DNA from: CAZNXJ01 sp964577115
GTDB taxonomy: Bacteria; Planctomycetota; Planctomycetia; Pirellulales; Pirellulaceae
Assembly: GCA_964577115.1 (NCBI GenBank)
Contig: CAZNXJ010000015.1
Span: 73,919 to 137,918, forward strand
Reading direction: 5' to 3'
DNA: 64,000 nucleotides
In this document: one piece after another, positions 54,430 to 62,929 of the stretch
Position numbering within the stretch: the first letter of the stretch is position 1
Layout of the letters: every line of letters starts with the position of its first letter
The notes under the pieces: model-generated
The model's database searches: none
Seen by the model: the letters and a program-made list of their open reading frames with translations, nothing else
What the model was told of the DNA's origin: nothing
Translations under genes and position numbers: made by a program

Positions 54430-57198
54430 TCATTCGCGATTCCCTTCGTCCGGCGCTCCCTTTGCAAAATCCCCCGCCGTGACCACCGTCAGCCGCTCGG
54501 GATCAAAATACTTCCGCGCGACCGCATGAACGGCATCGGGAGTCAGTGCCCGAATCTGCGCTTCGAGATCGGCTTCGTACTGCATGGTCCGGCCGTCGTA
54601 CAAATGTTCGGCGAGCGTTGCCGCGAGGGTTCGGTCGTTCGCCCATTCAACGCGGCGCTGCTGCAAGTACCCGGTCTTTGCTGTTTCAAGCTCGTCCTCG
54701 CGGACGCCCTCCTGAACGAGGCGTTTCATTTCCTCATCGACGGCTTGAATGACTTTCTGGGAATTCACCGGGTTGTAGATGGCGCTGATCGCGAGCCTCG
54801 TGCGTTCGTCCTGGGAGGCGGCCAATAAGAACGAGCCAGCTCCGTACGACAACCCTTCGTTTTGTCGCAGCCGATCCGCGATGCGCGACGACAGGGCGCC
54901 ACCTCCGAACACGTAGTCGGCCATGACGAGCGCCGGGTAGTCGGGATGCGAGTCGCTGAGCGGCCACAGTAGCATCGCCAGGTACACGGCATTCGCTTTG
55001 TCGGGCGTCAGAATCACTTCGCGTTTCGGTTCAACACCCGGCTGGAATGGCTGTTCAATGCGTGCGTACGGCTGCTTGGCATGCCAGCCTTCGAACAGCG
55101 GCTTGAGCTGGGGCAGCACGACATCCGGCTCGAAGTCGCCCACCAGAACCAATTCGCCCTTCTGCGCCCCCACGTACTCGTCGTACAGTTTTTTCACCTG
55201 TTCGAGCGTCACTCGATGAAGCCGCTCGACCCGCTCGTCAATGGTCGGGACATAGCGTACGTCGTCCGGCGGATACTGCGTTGTCAAACGGGAGAGCAGA
55301 TTCCCGGCGAGCGCGTTCGGTTCGGTTCGTCGTTCCTCGGCATTCGTAATGCGCTGCGTCTTCAACGCGTCAAACTCGTTCTCGGGAAAACTCGGTTCTC
55401 GGAGCACCTGGCGCAGCAAATCGAGCACGGTAGACAGGTTTTCGCGTTTGGTTTGCACGCTGAAGCTCAGCTGGCCGGTGCCGCTGGACGCGCTGAGCTG
55501 CGCAAAGTTTCGATCGAACGCGTCCTGCAATTCCTGACGGCTTAGTTCTTTCGTGCCGCGAGTCATCATTTCGCCCAGCATGTCGGCGGCTTCGGTGAGC
55601 CCTTTCAGGTTGTCGGCGCTACCGAAGTGCAATCGCAGCGTCAGCGTCACCAGCTCGCCGCGCGTTTTCTTTGGCACAAAGGCAAGCTGAACGCCTTCGA
55701 TCGCTTCTGGCCGCACGATGCGATTGGCCAGCGCTTCGGGATCGAGATCAATCTGTTCGCCTTCCGCGATCGCCTCGCGTCCCTTGTAATCGGCCAGAGC
55801 GCGCTCGAGATTCGGCGCCTCGGGAATCGGCGTCCGCTGCGGCTGCTGCGTCGGCACGAACACCCCGGCCGTCCGATTGCTTTGGATCAAGTATTTTTCG
55901 GCGACGTTTTGCACGTCTTCCGGCGTGACCTGCTCGAGTCGATCCCGATGGAGAAAATACAGCCGCCAGTCTCCCTGCGCGGCCCATTCGCTGAGCTGAA
56001 TCGCGAGGCGCGTCGAATCGGCCGCGGCCAATTCGCGCTGCCGCAGCAAACGCTGCCGGGCGCGGTCGACTTCCTCTTGCGTGATGGGCGACTCGCCGAG
56101 ATTCTCGACAACGTCGGTCATGTCGCTCAGCAGCGCATTTAGCTTTTCAGGATCGCGCTCGTTCACATCCGCGAAAATCTGAATCACGCCGGGATCGCGA
56201 AACGCAAACGGGAACGCAATGACACTGGATGCTTTTTTGGTTTCCACCAGCGCCTTATAGAGTCGCCCGGTGGGTTCGGTACTGAGCACCTGAGCCAGCA
56301 CTTGTACGGCGGCGAATTCGGGATGGGATCCTGGCGGAATGTGATATAGCAGCCCCACCAAGCCGACATTACCCACACGCCGCAAAGTGACACGGCGCTC
56401 GCCATCCTGCGGCGGTTCTTCGGTGTATGTCTCGCGCAGCGCACGCTGCGGCTTTGGGATGAGCCCAAAGTATTTCTGCGTAAGCTCCAGCGCCTTTGCT
56501 TCATCGAATTTACCGGCAATCACGAGCATCGCGTTGTCGGGCTGATAGTAGCGGCGGTAGAACTCGCGCAGACTATCGACCGGAACGCGTTCAATATCGC
56601 TGCGGTTACCGATCGTCGACTTGCCGTAGTTGTGCCATTCGTAGGCGACCGCCTGCATGCGCTGGCTGAGAATCGAGAAGGGATCATTCTCCCCTTGCTC
56701 AAACTCATTTCGCACCACGGAGAACTCGGTTGCGAGGTCCTCGGGGCGGATGGGTGAATTGACCAGGCGATCGGCTTCCAAGCGGATGGCAAACTCAAGG
56801 TTCTCGTCGCTCGCGGGTAACGTCTCATAGTAGTTGGTGCGATCGACCCACGTCGTGCCGTTAAAATCAGCGCCTCGCTCTTTCATGCTGCCGGGAATGT
56901 CCGGGTGCAGTTCGGTGCCTTTGAACAGCATGTGTTCGAGCAGATGTGCCATTCCGGTTTCGCCGTAACCTTCGTGGCGTGATCCGACGAAGACCGTCAG
57001 GTTCACCGTGACTTTGGGTTTCGAAGCGTCGGGAAACAGCAGCACGCGCAATCCGTTTTCGAGCCGATACTCGCGAATCCCTTCGACGCTCGTTACCGGC
57101 TCCGGCTGCCCATCCGCGGCCGTCGCGACGGCCAGGGTGCCGAGTATCAATCCGAAGCTCAGCAGAACTTTTTTCAGGCCGAACGCATTATCCTTCAC
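54430..57198 (-). CDS. M16-family zinc metallopeptidase, two-half protein
   Basis: A 922-residue M16 peptidase with a signal peptide (VLLSFGLILGTLAVATAA, cleaved near residue 28). The inverted zinc motif HLLEH is at His85-His89, with the third ligand Glu165 in VVRNEFEQGE, 76 residues on as expected. The second half (from about 500, TRGELVTLTLRLHFGSADNL) lacks the zinc motif and should form the inactive half of the clam-shell, as in pitrilysin and mitochondrial-type processing peptidases. RQNEGLSYGAGSF near residue 780 is the family's substrate-binding R/Y element. It is likely in the periplasm-like space and cleaves peptides. It stands alone, divergent from the peroxidase gene. Confidence 0.93.
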   Translation of the reverse strand: MKDNAFGLKKVLLSFGLILGTLAVATAADGQPEPVTSVEGIREYRLENGLRVLLFPDASKPKVTVNLTVFVGSRHEGYGETGMAHLLEHMLFKGTELHPDIPGSMKERGADFNGTTWVDRTNYYETLPASDENLEFAIRLEADRLVNSPIRPEDLATEFSVVRNEFEQGENDPFSILSQRMQAVAYEWHNYGKSTIGNRSDIERVPVDSLREFYRRYYQPDNAMLVIAGKFDEAKALELTQKYFGLIPKPQRALRETYTEEPPQDGERRVTLRRVGNVGLVGLLYHIPPGSHPEFAAVQVLAQVLSTEPTGRLYKALVETKKASSVIAFPFAFRDPGVIQIFADVNERDPEKLNALLSDMTDVVENLGESPITQEEVDRARQRLLRQRELAAADSTRLAIQLSEWAAQGDWRLYFLHRDRLEQVTPEDVQNVAEKYLIQSNRTAGVFVPTQQPQRTPIPEAPNLERALADYKGREAIAEGEQIDLDPEALANRIVRPEAIEGVQLAFVPKKTRGELVTLTLRLHFGSADNLKGLTEAADMLGEMMTRGTKELSRQELQDAFDRNFAQLSASSGTGQLSFSVQTKRENLSTVLDLLRQVLREPSFPENEFDALKTQRITNAEERRTEPNALAGNLLSRLTTQYPPDDVRYVPTIDERVERLHRVTLEQVKKLYDEYVGAQKGELVLVGDFEPDVVLPQLKPLFEGWHAKQPYARIEQPFQPGVEPKREVILTPDKANAVYLAMLLWPLSDSHPDYPALVMADYVFGGGALSSRIADRLRQNEGLSYGAGSFLLAASQDERTRLAISAIYNPVNSQKVIQAVDEEMKRLVQEGVREDELETAKTGYLQQRRVEWANDRTLAATLAEHLYDGRTMQYEADLEAQIRALTPDAVHAVARKYFDPERLTVVTAGDFAKGAPDEGNRE

Positions 57199-57763
57199 TC
57201 GTGCAACTCCTCACATGGATGCGATGAATCCCAAGCCCATCCGCAGTCTTTTCGCACTGGGAACATCGTAGCAGATTGCCCGAGGGGAATACTGCGCCGC
57301 TAGGCTAGGACGGAGGAGCCCGCCGAGTGGTCTGCGGGCATCGCGCCAGGCCCGGTTCCGATAGCGCGTACCGGTGCACACATAACGGACATTGCGATCG
57401 AGCTAGCACTTTTGGGCCCCGCAACACGGCGTGCGGGCCATTGCTTTTTAGGGGCGAAACGGGGAAACTAAAGATGCGTTTTGTGCGGGTTATGACGCCC
57501 GCCGCTGCGCCTCCCGGTCGGCCCCATGGCAAGCCGGATGTTGTCGCGCGCTCTGGGCTCGGTCGGGCGCATCGAATCCCCGTTGGCGGCCAGATTTACC
57601 GGTCGCTTCGGCGCGGCGCGGCAATTTCCAACGGGCAGTCCAAGTGGTTTCCGCCACCGACCAGAGACTGCGCGCTCTACGTAGTACGTTTGTATGCGAA
57701 CCCGCCGCCAGCGACGCAGTCAAGCTGGCATTTTTTGCCTACCCCCCTCGGAGTCTCAACAAC
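57199..57763. other. Divergent intergenic stretch, no gene seen
   Basis: About 565 bases between the M16 peptidase and the peroxidase. Frames crossing it are Arg/Pro-rich with no ribosome-binding site and no family likeness. It must hold two promoters, but I cannot mark either with confidence. Confidence 0.5.
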
Positions 57764-59032
57764 ATGCTTCGACGAACCTTCCCTCTCGTCGCCCTTGCCT
57801 GCGGTCTCGCCGCTGCGGCCGTGTTGCCGCCGCACGTGGTCGAGGCGGCGGAAAAGGAGCAGCCGGCCCAGCCCACGAATCGAGTCAAGCTTGGTTCGCC
57901 CGATCTCACCGCGGGCATTCCCGGAGAGGGTCCGCTGACCACGGAGCAAATTCGCAAGTGGTTGGACAACCCGGCGAACCATGTTCCACTGAGCGTCGAA
58001 TTGCCGCTCGGGCTCGACGCGGGTGCCGGTATGATTTACATCCCGGAAGACAATCCGCTGACGCGAGCGAAGATCGAACTGGGTAGGCAGCTCTACTTTG
58101 ATGGCCGCCTGTCGGTGGACGGGACGATTTCCTGCGCCGACTGCCATCACCCGGATGAAGGCTACACGCGGCACACGCAGTTTGGCGTGGGCGTCGGTGG
58201 CCTGACGGGCGATCGCAATTCGCCGACCAGCTACAACCGGATTCTCAGTCGAGAGCAGTTCTGGGACGGCCGAGCGGCGTCGCTCGAGGAACAGGCGATT
58301 GGCCCGATCGCTAACCCCGTCGAAATGGCCAACACCCACGAGGCGGTCGTCGAAACGCTGAAGAATATCGAAGGTTACCGTCTCCAGTTCCAAAAGATCT
58401 TTGGCGACGTGACGATCGAAAATGTCGGCAAGGCGATCGCGAGCTACGAGCGCGTTCTCGTGACGGGCCCCTCGCCGTACGACTACTGGGAGCCGGTGCG
58501 GCGTATCGAAGAAGTCGTCGACGTCAGCGATCTCGAGGCCTTTGAGGAAGAAGACCCGGATCTCTACGAGCAGTATGTGGCGGCCAAAGCGCTCAGCGAC
58601 AAGTACCCCATGTCCGAAAGCGCCAAACGCGGTTACGCCGTGTTCTTCGGGCAGAAAGGCGGCTGCACGGCGTGTCACACGGGGCCGAACTTCACGGACG
58701 AAAAGTACCACAACATCGGCGTTGGCATGAACTCGCCGAATCCCGATCTCGGTCGGTTCACCGTGACGATGGATCCGAAAGACAAGGGCGCCTTCAAAAC
58801 GCCGACGATTCGCAACGTCGAATTGACGGCTCCCTACATGCACGATGGGAGCCAGAACACGCTGGAGGAAGTCGTCGAATGGTACGACCAGGGCGGTCAC
58901 CCGAATCCGTACCTCAGCAAAGACATCCGGAAGCTGAACCTGACCGACCAGGAGAAAGCGGATCTGGTCGCGTTCATGAAGGCGCTGACCGGTGATTTCC
59001 CGGACGTCGAGCGAGGACGGCTGCCGCAGTAA
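57764..59032 (+). CDS. Dihaem cytochrome c peroxidase / MauG-family protein
   Basis: The ATG at 57764 starts a signal peptide (LVALACGLAAAAVLPPHVVEA). The reading frame extends upstream to 57644 without one. The 422-residue protein has two c-type haem sites, CADCH (in ISCADCHHPDEGYT) and CTACH (in GGCTACHTGPNFTDEKY). Other family elements are RNSPTSYNRILSREQFWDGR, LEEQAIGPIANPVEM, and TPTIRNVELTAPYMHDGSQNTLEEVVEWYDQGG with an axial-ligand candidate. It reduces hydrogen peroxide with electrons from a small cytochrome, or oxidises a protein or metabolite in the MauG manner; sequence alone does not decide. It is exported. A bidirectional terminator follows. Confidence 0.93.
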   Translation: MLRRTFPLVALACGLAAAAVLPPHVVEAAEKEQPAQPTNRVKLGSPDLTAGIPGEGPLTTEQIRKWLDNPANHVPLSVELPLGLDAGAGMIYIPEDNPLTRAKIELGRQLYFDGRLSVDGTISCADCHHPDEGYTRHTQFGVGVGGLTGDRNSPTSYNRILSREQFWDGRAASLEEQAIGPIANPVEMANTHEAVVETLKNIEGYRLQFQKIFGDVTIENVGKAIASYERVLVTGPSPYDYWEPVRRIEEVVDVSDLEAFEEEDPDLYEQYVAAKALSDKYPMSESAKRGYAVFFGQKGGCTACHTGPNFTDEKYHNIGVGMNSPNPDLGRFTVTMDPKDKGAFKTPTIRNVELTAPYMHDGSQNTLEEVVEWYDQGGHPNPYLSKDIRKLNLTDQEKADLVAFMKALTGDFPDVERGRLPQ

Positions 59033-59068
59033 AGCACTGCGTGAGTAACCGCAACTTCGAAGCATTAA

Positions 59069-59103
59069 AAAGGGCGGCGCCCTCGCTGGGGCAGCCGCCC
59101 TTT
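59069..59103. terminator. Bidirectional intrinsic terminator
   Basis: A perfect 10-bp stem (AAAGGGCGGC at 59069-59078 with GCCGCCCTTT at 59094-59103) extends by about five inner pairs. It is flanked by A-run on the left and T-run on the right, so it can end transcripts of the peroxidase (plus) and the dienelactone hydrolase (minus). Confidence 0.88.
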
Positions 59104-59151
59104 CTTCGTGATTGGCCTACAATGCGACGGGCTTTATCCGCGGCGCGTTAC

Positions 59152-60015
59152 TTACGCAACGCCGTGCTCGCGGAACCAGGCGAGCAGTTTCTGCCAACCG
59201 TCCTCGGCCGCCTCTTTGCGATAACTCGGCCGATAATCCGCATGGAAGCCGTGCGGCGCGTCCGGATACACAATGATCTTGGAGGGGTTGTTCGCCTTCG
59301 CGAGCGCCTCGCGCATCTGCTCGACGGTTTCTAGCGGAATGCCTTGGTCCTGACCGCCGTAGAGGCCAAGGACCGGAGCCTTGAGTTCACCGGCGACGTC
59401 GATCGGATGCTTCGGATGCAATTCATCGGCCATGCCGACCAGCCGACCGTACCAGGCCACGCCGGCACCCAGGCTTGGATTGTGCGCCGAGTACAACCAG
59501 ACGATGCGGCCGCCCCAGCAGAAACCGGTAATGCCCAACTTCTCGGCATGGCCCGCGCCGGACTTCCGCGCCCATTCGACGGTCGCATCGAGATCCGACA
59601 TGACCTGCTGATCGGGCACTTTCGACACGACGGTCGAAATGATCTCGCCGATGTCCGAGATCTTCGAAACGTCGCCCTGCCGCGCGTACAGTTCAGGGGC
59701 GATGGCCAGATACCCCTTCTTCGCCAAGCGCCGGCAAATGTCTTTGATATGCTCGTGAACGCCGAAGATTTCCTGAACCACGAGGATCACAGGAAAGCGA
59801 TTGCCTTCGGCAGGCTGAGCCCGGTAGGCCGGGATCTCGCCATCGGCCACCGGAATCTTCACTTCGCCGGCTTCCAGTCCTTCGGTATCGGTCGTGATCG
59901 TCTGCGCTGAAACGGGCTGCACGGCAAGCGCAAAGCCGGAAGCCAGAGTCGTCATCACGAAGCCGCGCCGTGTCCATTCATTCTTTGGCATCAGGCTGAG
60001 CAGGTCCTCTTGCAT
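59152..60015 (-). CDS. Tat-exported dienelactone hydrolase-family protein
   Basis: The ATG at 60015 has GAGGA about nine bases upstream. The 287-residue protein opens with a twin-arginine signal (EWTRRGFVMTTLASGFALA, Arg16-Arg17). The alpha/beta hydrolase has the Cys nucleophile Cys166 in ITGFCWGGRIVW, an Asp in LGLYGGQDQGIPLE, and His255 in YPDAPHGFHADYRPSY. The GFCWGG context separates dienelactone hydrolases from Ser-type esterases. VILVVQEIFGVHEHIKDICRRLAK is the usual N-terminal element. Carboxymethylenebutenolidase activity is possible, but most members act on unknown esters or lactones. It converges on the peroxidase gene across the terminator at 59069-59103. Confidence 0.9.
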   Translation of the reverse strand: MQEDLLSLMPKNEWTRRGFVMTTLASGFALAVQPVSAQTITTDTEGLEAGEVKIPVADGEIPAYRAQPAEGNRFPVILVVQEIFGVHEHIKDICRRLAKKGYLAIAPELYARQGDVSKISDIGEIISTVVSKVPDQQVMSDLDATVEWARKSGAGHAEKLGITGFCWGGRIVWLYSAHNPSLGAGVAWYGRLVGMADELHPKHPIDVAGELKAPVLGLYGGQDQGIPLETVEQMREALAKANNPSKIIVYPDAPHGFHADYRPSYRKEAAEDGWQKLLAWFREHGVA

Positions 60016-60142
60016 GGCACGTGTTCCTCGGAGTGTGTGAGTCTGCCAACGAAGATACTTTCCTGGCGGCAGCCGCAGTGGTGCCGCCAGAAACGTTGCC
60101 ATCGTACGTCAATTCGGGCCAGCCTACCACTAACCGCACGCG

Positions 60143-60242
60143 NNNNNNNNNNNNNNNNNNNNNNNNNNNNNNNNNNNNNNNNNNNNNNNNNNNNNNNNNN
60201 NNNNNNNNNNNNNNNNNNNNNNNNNNNNNNNNNNNNNNNNNN
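60143..60242. other. Assembly gap of 100 N
   Basis: Exactly 100 N, length unknown. It lies between the start of the dienelactone hydrolase and the end of the desaturase (stop TAG at 60246-60248), so promoter elements of the former may be lost. Confidence 0.95.
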
Positions 60243-60245
60243 CGT

Positions 60246-61229
60246 CTAATGCGTCTTTTCCGCCCAGCGTCGCGGGCGGACGACATCGCGAATAAGGCCA
60301 ACTCGTTCCAGCATTAGGATGACGAGCCATGTGAGGTCGAATTCCCAAGGGCGGTGCCCATGGGCCGCGGCACGCTGATCGGCGTGATGGTTGTTGTGCC
60401 AGCCTTCGCCGTGGGCGAGCAGCGCGACGAGCCAATTGTTGCGGCTCTGATCGCCGCACTCGTAGTTCTTGTAGCCCCAAACGTGCGACAGAGAGTTTAC
60501 GGCCCACGTTCCGTGCCACACGAAGATCGTGCGCACGACGACGCCCCACACGATCCAGCTCAGCCCCATCTGCACCGCTGACAGCCACGTGCCCCCCAGC
60601 CAAGCGCCCACCGCCATGCCTGCGGCGTAGATCAGCAGCGCGTGCGCCACATAGATCCAAATCCAGAGTCGATTGCGTTCCAGCCGCAAGTAGAACGGGT
60701 CACGCAACAGATCGCGCGCGTACCGCTCGTAGAACGATACGTGATCGTGTTCGCGGTTCTTCAGCACGAGCCATCCCAAGTGGCTCCACCATAACGCCAC
60801 CAGCGGACTGTGTGGGTCGGGCTGATCGTCGGAATGCTGATGGTGTTTGCGGTGCACGGCCACCCACCGCGCCGGCGAATCCTGCAGGCAGCAAATGCCC
60901 AGAACGGCCAGCGTATGCTCGAACCACTTCGGGCAGGTGAAGCCTTTATGCGTCAGGAGTCGATGATATCCGAGCGTGACGCCCATCATGCCAAATAGGT
61001 GATGGCCAATCAGCACGAGCAGGACGCCGGACCAACTGAACAGCCAGGGCACCAAGGCCAGGAGGGCCAGGGCATGCATGCCCCCGATCACCACGGCATA
61101 TCCCCAGCGCACCTGAAGAGGCCTCACGCCATCCGGCACATCAATGGCGCGCGACTGTGGACGAGGGGGCGCAGGCTCGTGAGATTCCTTGGCGGGCGCC
61201 GATTCGAGCGAAGCGGTATTTGGCATCAT
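60246..61229 (-). CDS. Membrane fatty-acid (acyl-CoA delta-9 type) desaturase
   Basis: The start at 61229 (or the next codon, 61226) gives 327 residues. The frame runs back to 61364 with a basic, unlikely extension. Three His boxes of membrane desaturases are present: HRLLTH, HRKHHQHSD and WHNNHHADQ, all near hydrophobic segments (about four in total) in the expected order. This is the stearoyl-CoA/acyl-lipid delta-9 type with a di-iron centre facing the cytoplasm. It needs an electron donor such as ferredoxin or a cytochrome b5-like domain, none of which is adjacent. It would raise membrane unsaturation. The stop lies three bases from the 100-N gap, so the C-terminus is complete but only just. 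Confidence 0.92.
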   Translation of the reverse strand: MMPNTASLESAPAKESHEPAPPRPQSRAIDVPDGVRPLQVRWGYAVVIGGMHALALLALVPWLFSWSGVLLVLIGHHLFGMMGVTLGYHRLLTHKGFTCPKWFEHTLAVLGICCLQDSPARWVAVHRKHHQHSDDQPDPHSPLVALWWSHLGWLVLKNREHDHVSFYERYARDLLRDPFYLRLERNRLWIWIYVAHALLIYAAGMAVGAWLGGTWLSAVQMGLSWIVWGVVVRTIFVWHGTWAVNSLSHVWGYKNYECGDQSRNNWLVALLAHGEGWHNNHHADQRAAAHGHRPWEFDLTWLVILMLERVGLIRDVVRPRRWAEKTH

Positions 61230-61523
61230 CAGAGTCGAATAGGCGAGTATCGGGCCGCGCAGAACTCGTTTCGCGCGCCTCCCGGAAACACACAGACGCA
61301 GCAAGCGGAGGCGTTTCGAGCTACCGTGCCCCGGTCGACTCCCCAACCGTTTCTTATGACCCACGGTATAGCGTACTCGTAGTGCTGGCTTTCCGGCAAC
61401 GCCAAACAGAACAGAGCGCGGCCGCGCGTCTTCGCGCGCCGCGACAGGAGCAAGCTTTCATTGCTGTTCTCGGCGAATCTGTTAATCTGAGGACAATGTC
61501 GAGAGTCCTGCGGAGCCGCTCGC

Positions 61524-61925
61524 ATGATGTTCAGCCGCCTACCAATTCGCCGCGTATTGACGTCGCCTCGCCGCGCGTTGAGCCTCGGCGCAGTGGCGCT
61601 CGCTGCGGTCCTGCACCTCTACTGGGTTGGCGGTTGGCTGCTCGCGTGCGCTCCGGTCGCCTGGGCCCTGGGACTGACAAGCGGCTTGTATCGCGCTTCG
61701 GGGGGCAACCTGTTGAATGCTCGGCCAGGCCGTGACTGGTCGCGCCGAGCAGTCGTGTGCGCGGGTTTCTACGGCTGCGCTTTCCTGCCGGTCGTCGCCG
61801 CCCTGCTCTGGTATGGCATGTTTGCTTCGCTCTCCATCGCCGCGACGACCCTCTTGGGCCTGTGGATTGGATCGCATACCACCCGCGCCATCCGGCTCTA
61901 CCGTCCCAGCCTTCGCCTGCGATAA
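61524..61925 (+). CDS. Small membrane protein of unknown function
   Basis: A 133-residue protein of Arg-rich loops and about three hydrophobic helices (about 18-34, 40-56 and 80-115: LGAVALAAVLHLYWVGGWLL, ACAPVAWALGL, GCAFLPVVAALLWYGMFASL). I recognise no family. The composition, the start at 61524 (an alternative ATG is the next codon) and the divergent position opposite the desaturase make it a plausible gene. No catalytic motif is visible. It could be a membrane-associated subunit or a spurious frame; the hydrophobic pattern favours the former. Confidence 0.5.
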   Translation: MMFSRLPIRRVLTSPRRALSLGAVALAAVLHLYWVGGWLLACAPVAWALGLTSGLYRASGGNLLNARPGRDWSRRAVVCAGFYGCAFLPVVAALLWYGMFASLSIAATTLLGLWIGSHTTRAIRLYRPSLRLR

Positions 61926-62686
61926 GCCAATCGTCGGCGCGATGGGGCCGAGCGGCCGCTACGTGTCGGGTTGGCGCGTGCCGGTAAAGTTTTCCTATTT
62001 ATCCACGTCTCTTTGTCGCGCGGCCGCAGAAAAAATTTTTTTACGTCCTTCGCGAAGCGCGTAAGTCACTGAACTGGCTTAGAGTTCCGCCCTGGCACAG
62101 GAGCGCTAAACGTCGCCCCCACGTTCAATTTCGCCACGGTCTGATTGTCAATTCCGTAAAACGTGATAACGTCTGTGGAACTCAGCGAGGACGGGTTGCA
62201 GCAGGAAACGCTGCAGATCCTTTCCATCCCTCGCACGGGCGCAGCGGGAGCACGCCGTTCGGTGCCGGGTGATCCCCGGCTTACTTGCTGCTCGAGGTAC
62301 GCAAAGGAGGCGGATCCGATGTCAAGAATCCATCGTCACCGGCCGTAATTGGCGCCGGCCCATCGGAGCCAGGGACGTGAGTAGGCCGAATGGGTTCCGC
62401 GGCACCGTCATCCCCTATACGGCAGCCTCGCCCCACGACGTCGCGTTCCCAAGTGCTCGTCGAGCGCTCGGTGCTTCGATGATCCTTCGCCCTTTGTGCA
62501 TGATCGCACATTGAGGGCACCTTTCCCGAGGCATTCGCCGCGACGCGCTTGTCTCAATCTGTTCACCCCGTACGGCCAGCTGGCGATTCCCCAGGGAAGT
62601 CGTGGATGGCTTCTGCCGTACCTTAGGGATGATCTTGCCGCGCAAAGACTGCGCTGGCCTGCGCCCCATGCGCGTAGGCGTTCCGG

Positions 62687-62704
62687 AAATCCGTTTACGG
62701 ATTT
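62687..62704. repeat. Perfect 7-bp inverted repeat in the leader
   Basis: AAATCCG at 62687-62693 and CGGATTT at 62698-62704 flank a four-base loop, a possible hairpin or operator in the leader of the giant gene. Confidence 0.5.
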
Positions 62705-62786
62705 GGACCCTCAACCATCGTTGTTGACGCGCGAGGAGTACGGCTTGCCTGGCCGAGCAGCCGCGCTTCGGGCGGCAACACGGTCG

Positions 62787-62813
62787 CTCGCCCTTTCGCA
62801 TAGCGAAGGCGAG
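62787..62813. repeat. Hairpin in the leader of the giant gene
   Basis: CTCGCC and TTCGC on the left pair with GCGAAGGCGAG on the right, an 11-bp stem with a two-base bulge and an ATA loop, 117 bases before the start codon. Confidence 0.5.
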
Positions 62814-62929
62814 AACCGCGTCGTTGCGCACATTCCACACCGGCGAATCCAGAGGTGGATTGCACTTGGGGGATTCTGCGCGCATCGACCAACCAGGGAG
62901 CGCCCCACGGCGTAATCAAGGAGTGAGTT

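Larger units (their letters stand above)
61926..62929. other. 1 kb gene-free leader of the cadherin-like giant gene
   Basis: No convincing gene. Two Arg-rich frames (62496-62915 plus, 62415-62885 minus) lack ribosome-binding sites and family likeness. An A/T run (about 62030-62042) stands out. Small inverted repeats are at 62198-62216 (TGCAGC/GCTGCA), 62264-62280 (GCCGGG/CCCGGC), 62687-62704 and 62787-62813. It probably holds the promoter and a long, possibly structured 5' untranslated region of the gene at 62930. Confidence 0.5.

Noticed and set aside
57540..57600. A GCATCGAATCCCC string like a tRNA T-arm
   Set aside because: The matching T-stem, acceptor stem and anticodon arm cannot be folded from the flanks.
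57677..59065. A 462-codon minus-strand frame opposite the dihaem peroxidase
   Set aside because: The plus-strand frame has two CxxCH sites and full family motifs. The opposite frame is a GC-skew shadow.
62290..62315. A GTACGCAAAGG string recalling the conserved core of c-di-GMP riboswitches
   Set aside because: The paired stems and the GNRA tetraloop receptor expected around that core are not present, so the likeness is to a short string only.
62415..62915. Two overlapping Arg-rich frames on opposite strands in the leader of the giant gene
   Set aside because: Both have unnatural composition, no ribosome-binding site and no family likeness. Hairpins in the same stretch fit a non-coding leader better.
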